DNA of 8,549 bases, from the NCBI GenBank assembly GCA_943326315.2, contig CALPSU020000097.1, positions 1 to 8,549 on the forward strand, read 5' to 3'. Under the pieces are notes generated by a model. That model worked only from the letters and a program-made list of their open reading frames with translations, did no database searches and was not told where the DNA came from. This DNA is from Chryseobacterium gleum (GTDB taxonomy: Bacteria > Bacteroidota > Bacteroidia > Flavobacteriales_D > Crocinitomicaceae). Positions 1 through 5,424 of the stretch are shown in pieces; the stretch's first letter is position 1, and every line of letters begins with the position of its first letter. The translations under genes and the position numbers were made by a program.

Positions 1-404
1 GTTTCGAAATGATTTACAGGAATTGTGTTATTGTTTATTTTTACACTTGTTACATATGGATATATAATATACGTTTTAATAGTGTGAAGACCGTTTTTAT
101 AAGATATTTCTAAAACAGTCTTGTTGTTTTCTTGTGTGATTGAAGATTGGTCAAAAGCGACAATTCCTTGTTTAAAAGAAATTATGTGATCACCAGTTAT
201 TTTAAGGTTTCCCCATTTTAAGGATAAATGATTCGGTGAAAGAGTGATTCTCTTTCCATTTTTTTTAATTAAAAAAATTGTTACTGAAAATGTATTTGTT
301 TCACCAAAATTTGAAGTATCAATAGAGAAATCAATATCCCTTATTCTACCAGCAAAAGTATTATTTGAAAATAGAAGTAAGATAATTAAGACAATTTTTT
401 TCAT
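1..404 (-). CDS. Exported protein of unknown function (partial, C-terminus beyond window)
   Basis: I do not recognise this protein. An open frame starts with ATG at 404 and stays open to the left edge, giving 134 N-terminal residues. The start MKKIVLIILLLFSNNTFA is a classic Sec signal peptide (Lys-Lys, a hydrophobic core, then a small-residue cleavage site after about residue 18), so the product should be periplasmic or surface-located. It has no lipobox cysteine. The visible mature part alternates hydrophobic and polar residues with many Asn, Lys, Thr and Ile, which suggests beta-sandwich or beta-rich structure, but no family motif is clear. It begins only 8 bases after the stop of the S4-domain gene on the same strand, so it is probably co-transcribed with that gene and with meaB. 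The functional link, if any, is unknown. Confidence is high that it is a gene and low on its role. Confidence 0.8.
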   Translation of the reverse strand, partial: MKKIVLIILLLFSNNTFAGRIRDIDFSIDTSNFGETNTFSVTIFLIKKNGKRITLSPNHLSLKWGNLKITGDHIISFKQGIVAFDQSSITQENNKTVLEISYKNGLHTIKTYIIYPYVTSVKINNNTIPVNHFE

Positions 405-412
405 AAAATAAT

Positions 413-622
413 TTATTCCAATATTATTTTATTTTCAGTAATTTCAATTATATCACCAGATATTAATTTCGCTCTTTTACGTGTTTCAATTTCCCCATTT
501 CTAGTTACCATTCCTTCATCAACGATCATTTTAGCATGACCACCAGTATTAGCTAGTCCAATAGCTTTTAATAATTGAATTAATTCAATGTATTCTCCTT
601 CTATTTTAAAAATTTGTTCCAT
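413..622 (-). CDS. Small S4-domain RNA-binding protein (YbcJ-like)
   Basis: This 69-residue protein is almost entirely one S4 RNA-binding domain (about residues 10-66). The diagnostic run is visible: a helix ending in LLKAIGLANTGGHAK (positions 17-31), a turn with VDEGMV followed by NGE, then RKRAKLISGD (about 48-57), the usual basic loop and G-D turn of S4 domains. Stand-alone S4 proteins of this size belong to the YbcJ-like group, thought to bind structured RNA; the target here is unknown. The ATG at 622 lies inside the end of the upstream MeaB gene (17-base overlap, different frame), which points to translational coupling. The next gene starts 8 bases downstream. The length is normal for the group and nothing is missing. 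Confidence 0.88.
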   Translation of the reverse strand: MEQIFKIEGEYIELIQLLKAIGLANTGGHAKMIVDEGMVTRNGEIETRKRAKLISGDIIEITENKIILE

Positions 623-1655
623 TAAATCTATTTAAATAATTTGTGTATAATTCCTCGGCTGCTTGAAAAGATGAAAGTTTACCTTCTATAATTTCTTCTT
701 CAATTTTAGAAATTTTTTGAGCTATTTCTGTATTGTTAAAAAATTGATTCAAGATTAATTCTTTTAAGGTTTCATGAAACCAAAATATATCTTGAAAATG
801 TCTTTTCTTGTCAAACCATCCGTTTACTTTAGTTTGATTGATAAATGAATTAATAATATCATTTAATTGTGGAATATTTTCTCCCGTTATTGAACTACAA
901 GTTAAAGTTTTTGGAATCCATTCGTTAGTATTTGGAGGAAAAAGATGAAGCGCATTTTTATATTCTTGACAAGCTAATTTTGCTTTTTGTAAATTATCTC
1001 CGTCGGCTTTCGTGATTACAATTGTATCAGCCATTTCCATTATACCTCTTTTTATCCCTTGAAGTTCATCTCCAGCTCCTGCAAGCATTAGCAGTAAAAA
1101 GAAATCTACCATAGAATGAACCATGGTTTCAGATTGACCGACTCCAACGGTTTCTATCAGTATAACATCAAATCCAGCAGTTTCACAAAGTAATATGCTT
1201 TCTCTCGTTTTTTTTGCAACCCCACCTAAAGTTTTTCCTGCAGGAGATGGACGAATAAAAACATTTTCCATTTGAGATAATTCTTCCATTCTTGTTTTAT
1301 CTCCAAGAATACTCCCTCCACTAAATTCACTACTAGGGTCTATTGCAAGAACAGCTAATCGTTTACCATTATTTATTAATACTTTTCCAAAAGATTCTAT
1401 AAATGTACTTTTTCCAACTCCCGGAACACCTGTAATACCTATTCGAATAGACTTTCCTGAATATGGTAAACAAAGATTAATTAGTTCCTTAGCAACAATT
1501 TGATCATCTAATCTAGAACTTTCTAAGAGTGTAATTGAAGTACTTAAAAAAGAAATGTTTTTAGATAATAAACCTTGAAGTAACGATTCAGAATTTAAAT
1601 CTTTTCTTCGTTCTTTTCTTTTTTTGAACCAATCATTTAAATGGTTGTCGTCCAT
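606..1655 (-). CDS. meaB: MeaB/ArgK-family GTPase, methylmalonyl-CoA mutase chaperone
   Basis: This is a 349-residue SIMIBI-class P-loop GTPase, the usual length for MeaB (bacterial counterpart of human MMAA). Family members guard methylmalonyl-CoA mutase and gate loading of adenosylcobalamin using GTP hydrolysis, in the cytoplasm. Visible motifs are Walker A GVPGVGKST (76-84), the switch segment GDKTRM (118-123), RPSP (135-138), ETVGVGQ (168-174) and the guanine-recognition motif TKAD (215-218; the more general form is NKxD). Basic and acidic helices at the N-terminus and a helical C-terminus (about 290-345) match the family's dimerisation extensions. The mutase subunits are not in this window, so the partner must be encoded elsewhere. 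The gene follows the MerR-like gene by 38 bases with no promoter I can see in the gap. Its 3' end overlaps the S4 gene by 17 bases, so an operon is likely. Older annotations call such proteins LAO/AO transport kinases (ArgK), a name now considered misleading. Confidence 0.95.
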   Translation of the reverse strand: MDDNHLNDWFKKRKERRKDLNSESLLQGLLSKNISFLSTSITLLESSRLDDQIVAKELINLCLPYSGKSIRIGITGVPGVGKSTFIESFGKVLINNGKRLAVLAIDPSSEFSGGSILGDKTRMEELSQMENVFIRPSPAGKTLGGVAKKTRESILLCETAGFDVILIETVGVGQSETMVHSMVDFFLLLMLAGAGDELQGIKRGIMEMADTIVITKADGDNLQKAKLACQEYKNALHLFPPNTNEWIPKTLTCSSITGENIPQLNDIINSFINQTKVNGWFDKKRHFQDIFWFHETLKELILNQFFNNTEIAQKISKIEEEIIEGKLSSFQAAEELYTNYLNRFNGTNF

Positions 1656-1693
1656 AATAGATCTGTAATCTTAAGTTGGCAACTATATTAGGA

Positions 1694-2071
1694 TTAAATC
1701 CCTCTTAATTTTCGAAGTTTAATTTTTATATTTTCAAGACTTTGAATAATATCTTCCCTATCTATAGTTTCATTTTCACTAGTTATTGTAACTGCTTCTG
1801 TTATACTAGTTGGTATTGAATTATTTTTTAAAGCATTCTTTGCCCCATCCAATGTAAATCCTTGTTCTTTAACTAAATGGTAAATCTTGTTAAAATTTAT
1901 TATGTCTTTTGGAGTAAAAAGTCTATTACCTTTTTTGTTTTTTTTAGGTTGAATTATGGTAAATTCTTTTTCCCAAAATCGTATCAACGAAGTATTTACG
2001 TTGAACATAGAAGCAACTTCACCAATGGTGTAATAAAGCTTTGTCAATTGTTTTTCAGAAATTTCTATCAC
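1694..2071 (-). CDS. MerR-like helix-turn-helix transcriptional regulator
   Basis: This 125-residue protein has an N-terminal MerR-type winged helix-turn-helix at about residues 13-80. YYTIGEVASMFNVNTSLIRFW (13-33) is the helix-turn-helix, followed by the wing with KKGNRLFTPKD (46-56) and the helix pair ending in GFTLDGAKNALK (71-82). The C-terminal 45 residues are short, polar and helical (about 106-123) and lack an effector-binding domain or a metal-binding Cys cluster, so no inducer can be inferred. Short MerR-like proteins of this form are common in Bacteroidota. The start is GTG at 2071; no ATG lies near the domain start, and the frame upstream stays open only to a stop at 2102-2104 without an ATG. 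The gene is divergent from the NlpC/P60 gene with a 49-base gap and heads the minus-strand meaB cluster. Self-regulation or control of the divergent gene is an inference from position only. Confidence 0.88.
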   Translation of the reverse strand: MIEISEKQLTKLYYTIGEVASMFNVNTSLIRFWEKEFTIIQPKKNKKGNRLFTPKDIINFNKIYHLVKEQGFTLDGAKNALKNNSIPTSITEAVTITSENETIDREDIIQSLENIKIKLRKLRGI

Positions 2072-2083
2072 AATACTTAATTG

Positions 2084-2112
2084 TTGGTATCCCGAAAATA
2101 GTTATAATTTTG
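2084..2112 (+). promoter_or_regulatory. Candidate Bacteroidota-type promoter for the NlpC/P60 gene
   Basis: TTG at 2084-2086, an 18-base spacer and TAATTTTG at 2105-2112 match the flavobacterial consensus TTG-N(17-23)-TAnnTTTG exactly. A second TTG at 2081-2083 gives a 21-base spacer, also allowed. The -7 element ends only 8 bases before the ATG at 2121, so the transcript would have almost no leader. A weaker opposing candidate for the MerR-like gene on the minus strand has CGAAAATA at 2093-2100 (reverse TATTTTCG, one mismatch) with CAA at 2119-2121 as its -33 TTG. The two promoters would overlap. Confidence 0.5.
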
Positions 2113-2120
2113 CAATCACA

Positions 2121-2723
2121 ATGCAAGGGATAAAATTGAGAGTATTATTTTTAATAAGTTTTTATTGTTTGATTTCTTTTTCAGACAATGCTCAAACGCA
2201 ACAAGAACTAGATTCTGTAGAGTTGGAGGACTTTATTAATTTTATTTCAATGGAAAATAAATTGCCTCAAGGAAATGAAAAGCATGTTGATAATATCATT
2301 ACTTACGCTAAAAATTTCATAGGTACTCCATATCATTTTGGAGGAACTTCTCCTTCAGGTTTTGATTGTTCAGGTTTTATTTATTATGTAATGGGCAATT
2401 TTGGCATGTCTTTAACTCGCTCAAGTTATGGTTTGGCAGAATTTGGAGAAAATGTAATGCTTACTGAAGTTAGAGCTGGAGATTTAATGTTTTTTACAGG
2501 AAGAAATTCAAATGCAAGATCAGTAGGTCATGTTGCTTTGGTAATTGATAATTCAGAAGAAGGTATAAAATTTATACATGCTTCTACTTCGAGAGGAGTG
2601 GTAATAGATAATTTTAATACTAGTAAATATTATATTCCTAGATATTTAAAAGCAAAACGTTTAGATTATGGTGTAGCCGAACCAGAAAACTTGATGTTGG
2701 ATGATTCTATGACAGATGAATGA
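2121..2723 (+). CDS. Exported NlpC/P60-family (C40) cell-wall peptidase
   Basis: This 200-residue cysteine peptidase is of the type that cuts peptidoglycan stem peptides, usually the D-Glu to diamino-acid bond. A signal peptide covers about residues 1-25 (hydrophobic core LFLISFYCLISF, then DNAQT), so the enzyme acts in the periplasm. The NlpC/P60 domain spans about 57-178. Catalytic Cys83 sits in GFDCSGF, His137 in VGHVAL, and His153 in FIHAS as the third polar residue; the FGGTSPSG (73-80) before the Cys and AGDLMFF (119-125) are typical. The C-terminal 20 residues are acidic and have no known role. No SH3 or LysM domain is attached, so substrate targeting is not evident. The start is uncertain: ATG 2121 is nearly leaderless relative to the best promoter, and an in-frame TTG at 2136, preceded by AAGGG, would give a shorter signal peptide starting RVLFLISF. 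It is divergent from the MerR-like gene and convergent with the MFS gene. Confidence 0.92.
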   Translation: MQGIKLRVLFLISFYCLISFSDNAQTQQELDSVELEDFINFISMENKLPQGNEKHVDNIITYAKNFIGTPYHFGGTSPSGFDCSGFIYYVMGNFGMSLTRSSYGLAEFGENVMLTEVRAGDLMFFTGRNSNARSVGHVALVIDNSEEGIKFIHASTSRGVVIDNFNTSKYYIPRYLKAKRLDYGVAEPENLMLDDSMTDE

Positions 2724-2724
2724 A

Positions 2725-3885
2725 TTAGGTAAGTGATTCTTTTTTTAGTTGATGCCAAATCAAATATAAAAAACCAATTCCCGCAAATATTGCCCCAACC
2801 ATAAATGATATTGGGATTGAACTTAATGAATTTTTATAGGTTAATAGTGTAGAAAGCGATCCAGTCATTATCCCTAATTCTAAAGCTATAAACATAGTGC
2901 CAGCTCCAACACCTCTTCGCTCTGGATGAGAAAGATCTGCTGTCCAAGCAAATAATGTTGGACTCGTAATTCCAGTTGCAATTCCAAAAATAATAGATGA
3001 AATTGTATAGGATATTTTATCATGAGATGTACCTATCAAAAGCATACTTATTACTAAAAAACCAATTCCTAACGTTAATGTTTTTCTCCTACCTATTTTA
3101 TCAGACAAAGAACTAAAGAATAAACGAACTATGATTGTTGTTATTACGTAAAATATGAAAAACCAACCTTTATTTTCAATGCCATGAAATTTAGAGATTT
3201 CGGGTGTTAAAACAAAAATAATTCCTGAACAAGTAGCAGATAAAAACATAATAATAGCTGCTGGTTTAACACTTGGTTCAAAAACATCTTCCATTTTTAT
3301 TTTTAAAAAACTAGTATTGAATTTTTGTTTATTTTCGAGCGTTTCTAAGATGTTTAGAATTAATATTCCTGAAAGAATTGCTGTTAAACTTGCAATCAAA
3401 AAAAGCGCATTTAATCCCAAATAATTACTGATTATTGATCCAAATCCTTGGCCAAAACCAATTCCTAAAGATATAAATGTACCCCAAATACCCATTCCTT
3501 GGCCCCTTTTTTTTTCAGGTAAAATATCAGTCAATAATGCCGTTGCACCTGTTGGAAAAAAACCTGCGCTAAATCCATGAAGAAATCGTAAACAAAGAAA
3601 GAAAAAAACGGAAAAAGATAACGGATATAATAAACTAACAATTACGGAAGCAAGCATGCCTATTGTCATTGCTTTTTTTCGTCCAATAGTGTCGGATAAT
3701 TTTCCTGAAAATGGTCTTGAAATAGCAGCTGAAATTGTAAAAAGAGTGATTACCAAGCCTTTGTAATTTGCTCCGCCTAAAATTGTGATAAATTCATTTA
3801 GTTCTGGAATAATCAGATTGAAACTGGTCATAAACAGAAACATAGAAAAACAGATAACCCAAAAATTTCTCCCGTATTTATACAT
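2725..3885 (-). CDS. Major facilitator superfamily transporter, 12-helix type
   Basis: This 386-residue inner-membrane protein has about twelve hydrophobic segments, the normal MFS size. The family's motif A is clear in the loop between helices 2 and 3 (GKLSDTIGRKK, 61-71) and again in the second half between helices 8 and 9 (SLSDKIGRRK, 259-268), reflecting the duplicated six-helix halves. RFLHGFSAG (100-108) resembles motif B, and the glycine-rich GIGFGQGFG (141-149) in helix 5 resembles the motif C of proton antiporters, which favours export. Residues 181-207 form the polar central loop. Sequence alone does not give the substrate; a drug, sugar or small-metabolite efflux pump are all possible. 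It starts with ATG 3885, divergent from msrA across 64 bases, and its stop lies one base from the stop of the convergent NlpC/P60 gene. Confidence 0.9.
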   Translation of the reverse strand: MYKYGRNFWVICFSMFLFMTSFNLIIPELNEFITILGGANYKGLVITLFTISAAISRPFSGKLSDTIGRKKAMTIGMLASVIVSLLYPLSFSVFFFLCLRFLHGFSAGFFPTGATALLTDILPEKKRGQGMGIWGTFISLGIGFGQGFGSIISNYLGLNALFLIASLTAILSGILILNILETLENKQKFNTSFLKIKMEDVFEPSVKPAAIIMFLSATCSGIIFVLTPEISKFHGIENKGWFFIFYVITTIIVRLFFSSLSDKIGRRKTLTLGIGFLVISMLLIGTSHDKISYTISSIIFGIATGITSPTLFAWTADLSHPERRGVGAGTMFIALELGIMTGSLSTLLTYKNSLSSIPISFMVGAIFAGIGFLYLIWHQLKKESLT

Positions 3886-3905
3886 TAAAGTAAAAATAGT
3901 CGTAA

Positions 3906-3920
3906 TTTCGAAACCTAGGT
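3906..3920. promoter_or_regulatory. Two overlapping 8-bp palindromes between divergent genes (possible operator)
   Basis: TTTCGAAA (3906-3913) and ACCTAGGT (3913-3920) are perfect 8-base palindromes sharing one base, set in the otherwise very AT-rich 64-base gap between the MFS gene and msrA. They carry most of the G and C in the gap. A weak -7-like box, TAATTTCG at 3903-3910 on the plus strand, overlaps the first one but has no TTG at the right distance. A protein-binding site is possible; chance is also possible at this length. Confidence 0.25.
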
Positions 3921-3949
3921 AAATAAATGATTAAATAAATAATATTTCA

Positions 3950-4480
3950 ATGTTAAAAGAAGCAACTTTAGGAGCTGGATGTTTTTGGTGTATCGAGGCT
4001 TGTTACAAGGATTTAAAAGGTGTTGTTTCTGTTTTTCCAGGATATTCTGGAGGACAAAAGTTAAATCCAACTTACGATGACATTTGTGATGGAAATACAG
4101 GGCATGCAGAAGTTGCGAGAATTATTTTTAATGATGAAATTGTTACTTTTGAACAAATCTTAGAAGTTTTCTGGTTTGTCCATGATCCCACACAATTGAA
4201 TAGGCAGGGAGGAGATATTGGAACACAATATAGGTCAGTTATTTTTTATCACGATGAATATCAGCGTGAAATTTCAGAAAAGATGAAGCTGAAATTAGAG
4301 TATGAAAAAGTATGGGAAAATTCGATAGTAACTGAAATAAGTCCTTTGATTAATTATTATCAAGCTGAAAGTTATCATTTTGATTATTATAATTTAAACA
4401 AGGATAAGTCATACTGTTCGGCAGTCATTAGGCCTAAAATTGAGAAGTTCAGAAAAGTGTTTTCAAATCATTTAAAATAA
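3950..4480 (+). CDS. msrA: Peptide methionine-(S)-S-oxide reductase MsrA
   Basis: This 176-residue enzyme reduces the S form of methionine sulfoxide, free or in proteins, back to methionine using thioredoxin; it is a cytoplasmic repair enzyme. The signature GAGCFWCIEA (8-17) holds the catalytic Cys11. GYSGG (31-35), the Tyr and Asp of PTYDDIC (40-46), GHAEV (51-55), FWFVHDPTQLNRQGGDIGTQYRS (74-96) and the AESYHFDYY segment (139-147) are all conserved MsrA elements. Cys156 in KSYCSAVIRPK is the likely resolving cysteine. Position 14 is Cys (GCFWC), where the best-known members have Gly; the Cys form is also common in the family. No MsrB domain is fused and there is no signal peptide. The start ATG 3950 is the only reasonable one, since an in-frame stop lies at 3932. 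The gene stands alone and ends at a strong hairpin. Confidence 0.96.
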   Translation: MLKEATLGAGCFWCIEACYKDLKGVVSVFPGYSGGQKLNPTYDDICDGNTGHAEVARIIFNDEIVTFEQILEVFWFVHDPTQLNRQGGDIGTQYRSVIFYHDEYQREISEKMKLKLEYEKVWENSIVTEISPLINYYQAESYHFDYYNLNKDKSYCSAVIRPKIEKFRKVFSNHLK

Positions 4481-4490
4481 ATTGAAGTAA

Positions 4491-4529
4491 AAAAGAGACT
4501 GTTCAAAATATAATTGAACAGTCTCTTTT
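4491..4529. terminator. Bidirectional intrinsic terminator after msrA
   Basis: A perfect 16-base inverted repeat (arms 4491-4506 and 4514-4529, AAAAGAGACTGTTCAA against its complement) encloses a 7-base loop. The outer four base pairs are A on the left and T on the right, so each strand reads a stem followed by a T run. It begins 10 bases after the msrA stop and ends 7 bases before the stop of the convergent gene at 4537, so it can end transcription of both. Confidence 0.9.
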
Positions 4530-4536
4530 CTATTTA

Positions 4537-4914
4537 CTAGCTTTTCACTTTTACATTTGATTTTTTTTGATCATTTTTTTGATCTTTTTTTTCATTTTGT
4601 AATTGAAGATATCTTGAATATTGTTCTTTGGTAAGTATTTCTTTTAGTTGGGAATCTTTACCGTGTTGATTATCTTTAATAAGTAATTCACGTTGCTCAG
4701 AAGTTAAGGATGTATTTTTATCTATAGCTTCTCTTTTGTGCATTAAACCAATATTTAGTTCAGTTAAAAACATCTTTTGATTTTCATCCAAAGTTAATTC
4801 TTTAGCTAATCTGTCAGCTTCCATTTTCGCTTCATCTCTTGGTGTAGTTTGTGCAAAACTAGTTGCTCCAATGAATAGTGTAAAAGCGATTAATCCAAAT
4901 TTCAATTTACTCAT
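4537..4914 (-). CDS. Small exported helical protein, LTxxQ/Spy-like
   Basis: This is a 125-residue secreted protein with a clear signal peptide (MSKLKFGLIAFTLFIGATSFA, cleaved after about residue 21 before QTTP). The mature chain is charged, predicted almost all helical, and carries three short repeats of the LTxxQ type: LTLDENQ (40-46), LTSEQRE (70-76) and LTKEQYSRY (94-102). This pattern resembles the periplasmic Spy/CpxP fold and the related small exported proteins of Bacteroidota, which in proteobacteria act as chaperones or stress sensors; transferring that role here is inference. The last 17 residues (KKDQKNDQKKSNVKVKS) are a Lys/Gln/Asp low-complexity tail encoded by long A runs. It is a single-gene unit, convergent with msrA, with a consensus -7 element 29-37 bases upstream of the start. 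Confidence 0.8.
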   Translation of the reverse strand: MSKLKFGLIAFTLFIGATSFAQTTPRDEAKMEADRLAKELTLDENQKMFLTELNIGLMHKREAIDKNTSLTSEQRELLIKDNQHGKDSQLKEILTKEQYSRYLQLQNEKKDQKNDQKKSNVKVKS

Positions 4915-4943
4915 CTTTTTTTAATTTAAATTGTTATTATTCT

Positions 4944-4951
4944 CAAATGTA
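4944..4951 (-). promoter_or_regulatory. Candidate -7 element for the LTxxQ-like gene
   Basis: On the minus strand TACATTTG (plus strand CAAATGTA) is an exact match to TAnnTTTG, with its 3' end about 29 bases before the ATG at 4914. No TTG is found 17-23 bases upstream, so only half of the promoter consensus is met. The rest of the 126-base gap up to 5041 is AT-rich with no hairpin; for the divergent ABM gene only a poor box (TAGCTTTA, 5001-5008) is visible. Confidence 0.4.
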
Positions 4952-5040
4952 AATATATGAAAAAGTTGGGTTTTTAAACTAATATTTTACTGAATTCTAT
5001 TAGCTTTAGGATCTCAAATAAAATTGTCAAATTTATCATT

Positions 5041-5340
5041 ATGTACTCAGTAATTTATTCTTTCGAAGTAAAACCAAATTGCACAGATGATTTTATCGCT
5101 GCGTGGAAAAAAATGACCGTTTTATTGTATACTAGAGAAGGATCTTTAGGATCAAGATTACATAAGGTAAACTCCTCAAAGTATATAGCTTATGCTCAAT
5201 GGCCAGATAAAGAGACTTGGGCGAGGGAAAAAATAAATTTACCTAAAAGTGCAAACGAGTATCATCGAATAATGAGCGAATGTTGTACATCTATCGAAAC
5301 TGAATATGCTATGGAAATGGTAGAAGATTTATTGAAATAG
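5041..5340 (+). CDS. ABM-domain protein (antibiotic biosynthesis monooxygenase family)
   Basis: This 99-residue single-domain protein has the pattern of the dimeric alpha/beta-barrel ABM family. A first strand, YSVIYSFEVKP (2-12), is followed by a helix with DDFIAAWKKM (16-25), then EGSLGSRLHK (33-42), a strand with YIAYAQWPDKETW (48-60) and a C-terminal strand-helix. The central AQWPDKETW is the usual ABM strand ending followed by an amphipathic helix. Family members include heme-degrading and quinol mono-oxygenases, but many small ones have no known reaction; no cofactor ligand can be named here. Two adjacent Cys (about 81-82, ECCTS) are unusual but have no assigned role. It has no signal peptide, so it should be cytoplasmic. 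It stands alone, divergent from the LTxxQ-like gene, and its stop codon directly abuts a heptamer repeat block. Confidence 0.82.
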   Translation: MYSVIYSFEVKPNCTDDFIAAWKKMTVLLYTREGSLGSRLHKVNSSKYIAYAQWPDKETWAREKINLPKSANEYHRIMSECCTSIETEYAMEMVEDLLK

Positions 5341-5396
5341 TTATTAGTTATTAGTTATTAGTTATTAGTTATTAGTTATTAGTTATTAGTTATTAT
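5341..5396. repeat. Tandem heptamer repeat (TTATTAG) x ~8
   Basis: Seven perfect copies of TTATTAG run from 5341 to 5389, followed by an eighth copy with its last base changed (TTATTAT, 5390-5396). The block starts on the base after the TAG stop of the ABM gene and lies between that gene and the convergent AMP nucleosidase. Because 7 is not a multiple of 3 and each unit contains TAG and TTA, stops occur in several frames on both strands and no protein is encoded. Such short arrays change copy number by slippage. Confidence 0.95.
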
Positions 5397-5417
5397 GTAT
5401 CTATTCCTAACAACTAA
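5379..5417. terminator. Weak hairpin between last heptamers and a facing inverted copy
   Basis: TTAGTTATTAG (5379-5389, inside the array) and CTAACAACTAA (5407-5417) are inverted copies over 11 bases with one mismatch, separated by 17 bases. On the plus strand AAAAA follows and on the minus strand no T run follows cleanly, so it is a poor terminator; it is nonetheless the only hairpin between the convergent ABM and AMP nucleosidase genes. The right arm looks like an eroded inverted repeat unit. Confidence 0.3.
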
Positions 5418-5424
5418 AAACTTC

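Noticed and set aside
1..10. GTTTCGAAAT matches the reverse of 3905-3914 upstream of msrA, suggesting a shared site
   Set aside because: The first copy lies inside a coding region and the match is only 10 bases, so chance is the simpler explanation.
1674..1684. Short dyad AGTTG-G-CAACT between the MerR-like gene and meaB, as operator or attenuator
   Set aside because: Arms of 5 bases with a 1-base centre cannot form a hairpin, and a match this short is expected by chance.
1877..2080. Plus-strand open frame of 67 codons
   Set aside because: It lies wholly antisense to the MerR-like domain, is rich in Phe, Tyr and Lys from reversed AT-rich codons, and shows no domain or promoter.
4915..5040. 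Small RNA or riboswitch in the divergent gap before the ABM gene
   Set aside because: The stretch is AT-rich without stable stem-loops or a terminator; only a -7 box for the minus-strand gene stands out.
5341..5396. CRISPR-like array
   Set aside because: The units are 7 bases with no spacers and no cas gene nearby; it is a simple tandem repeat.
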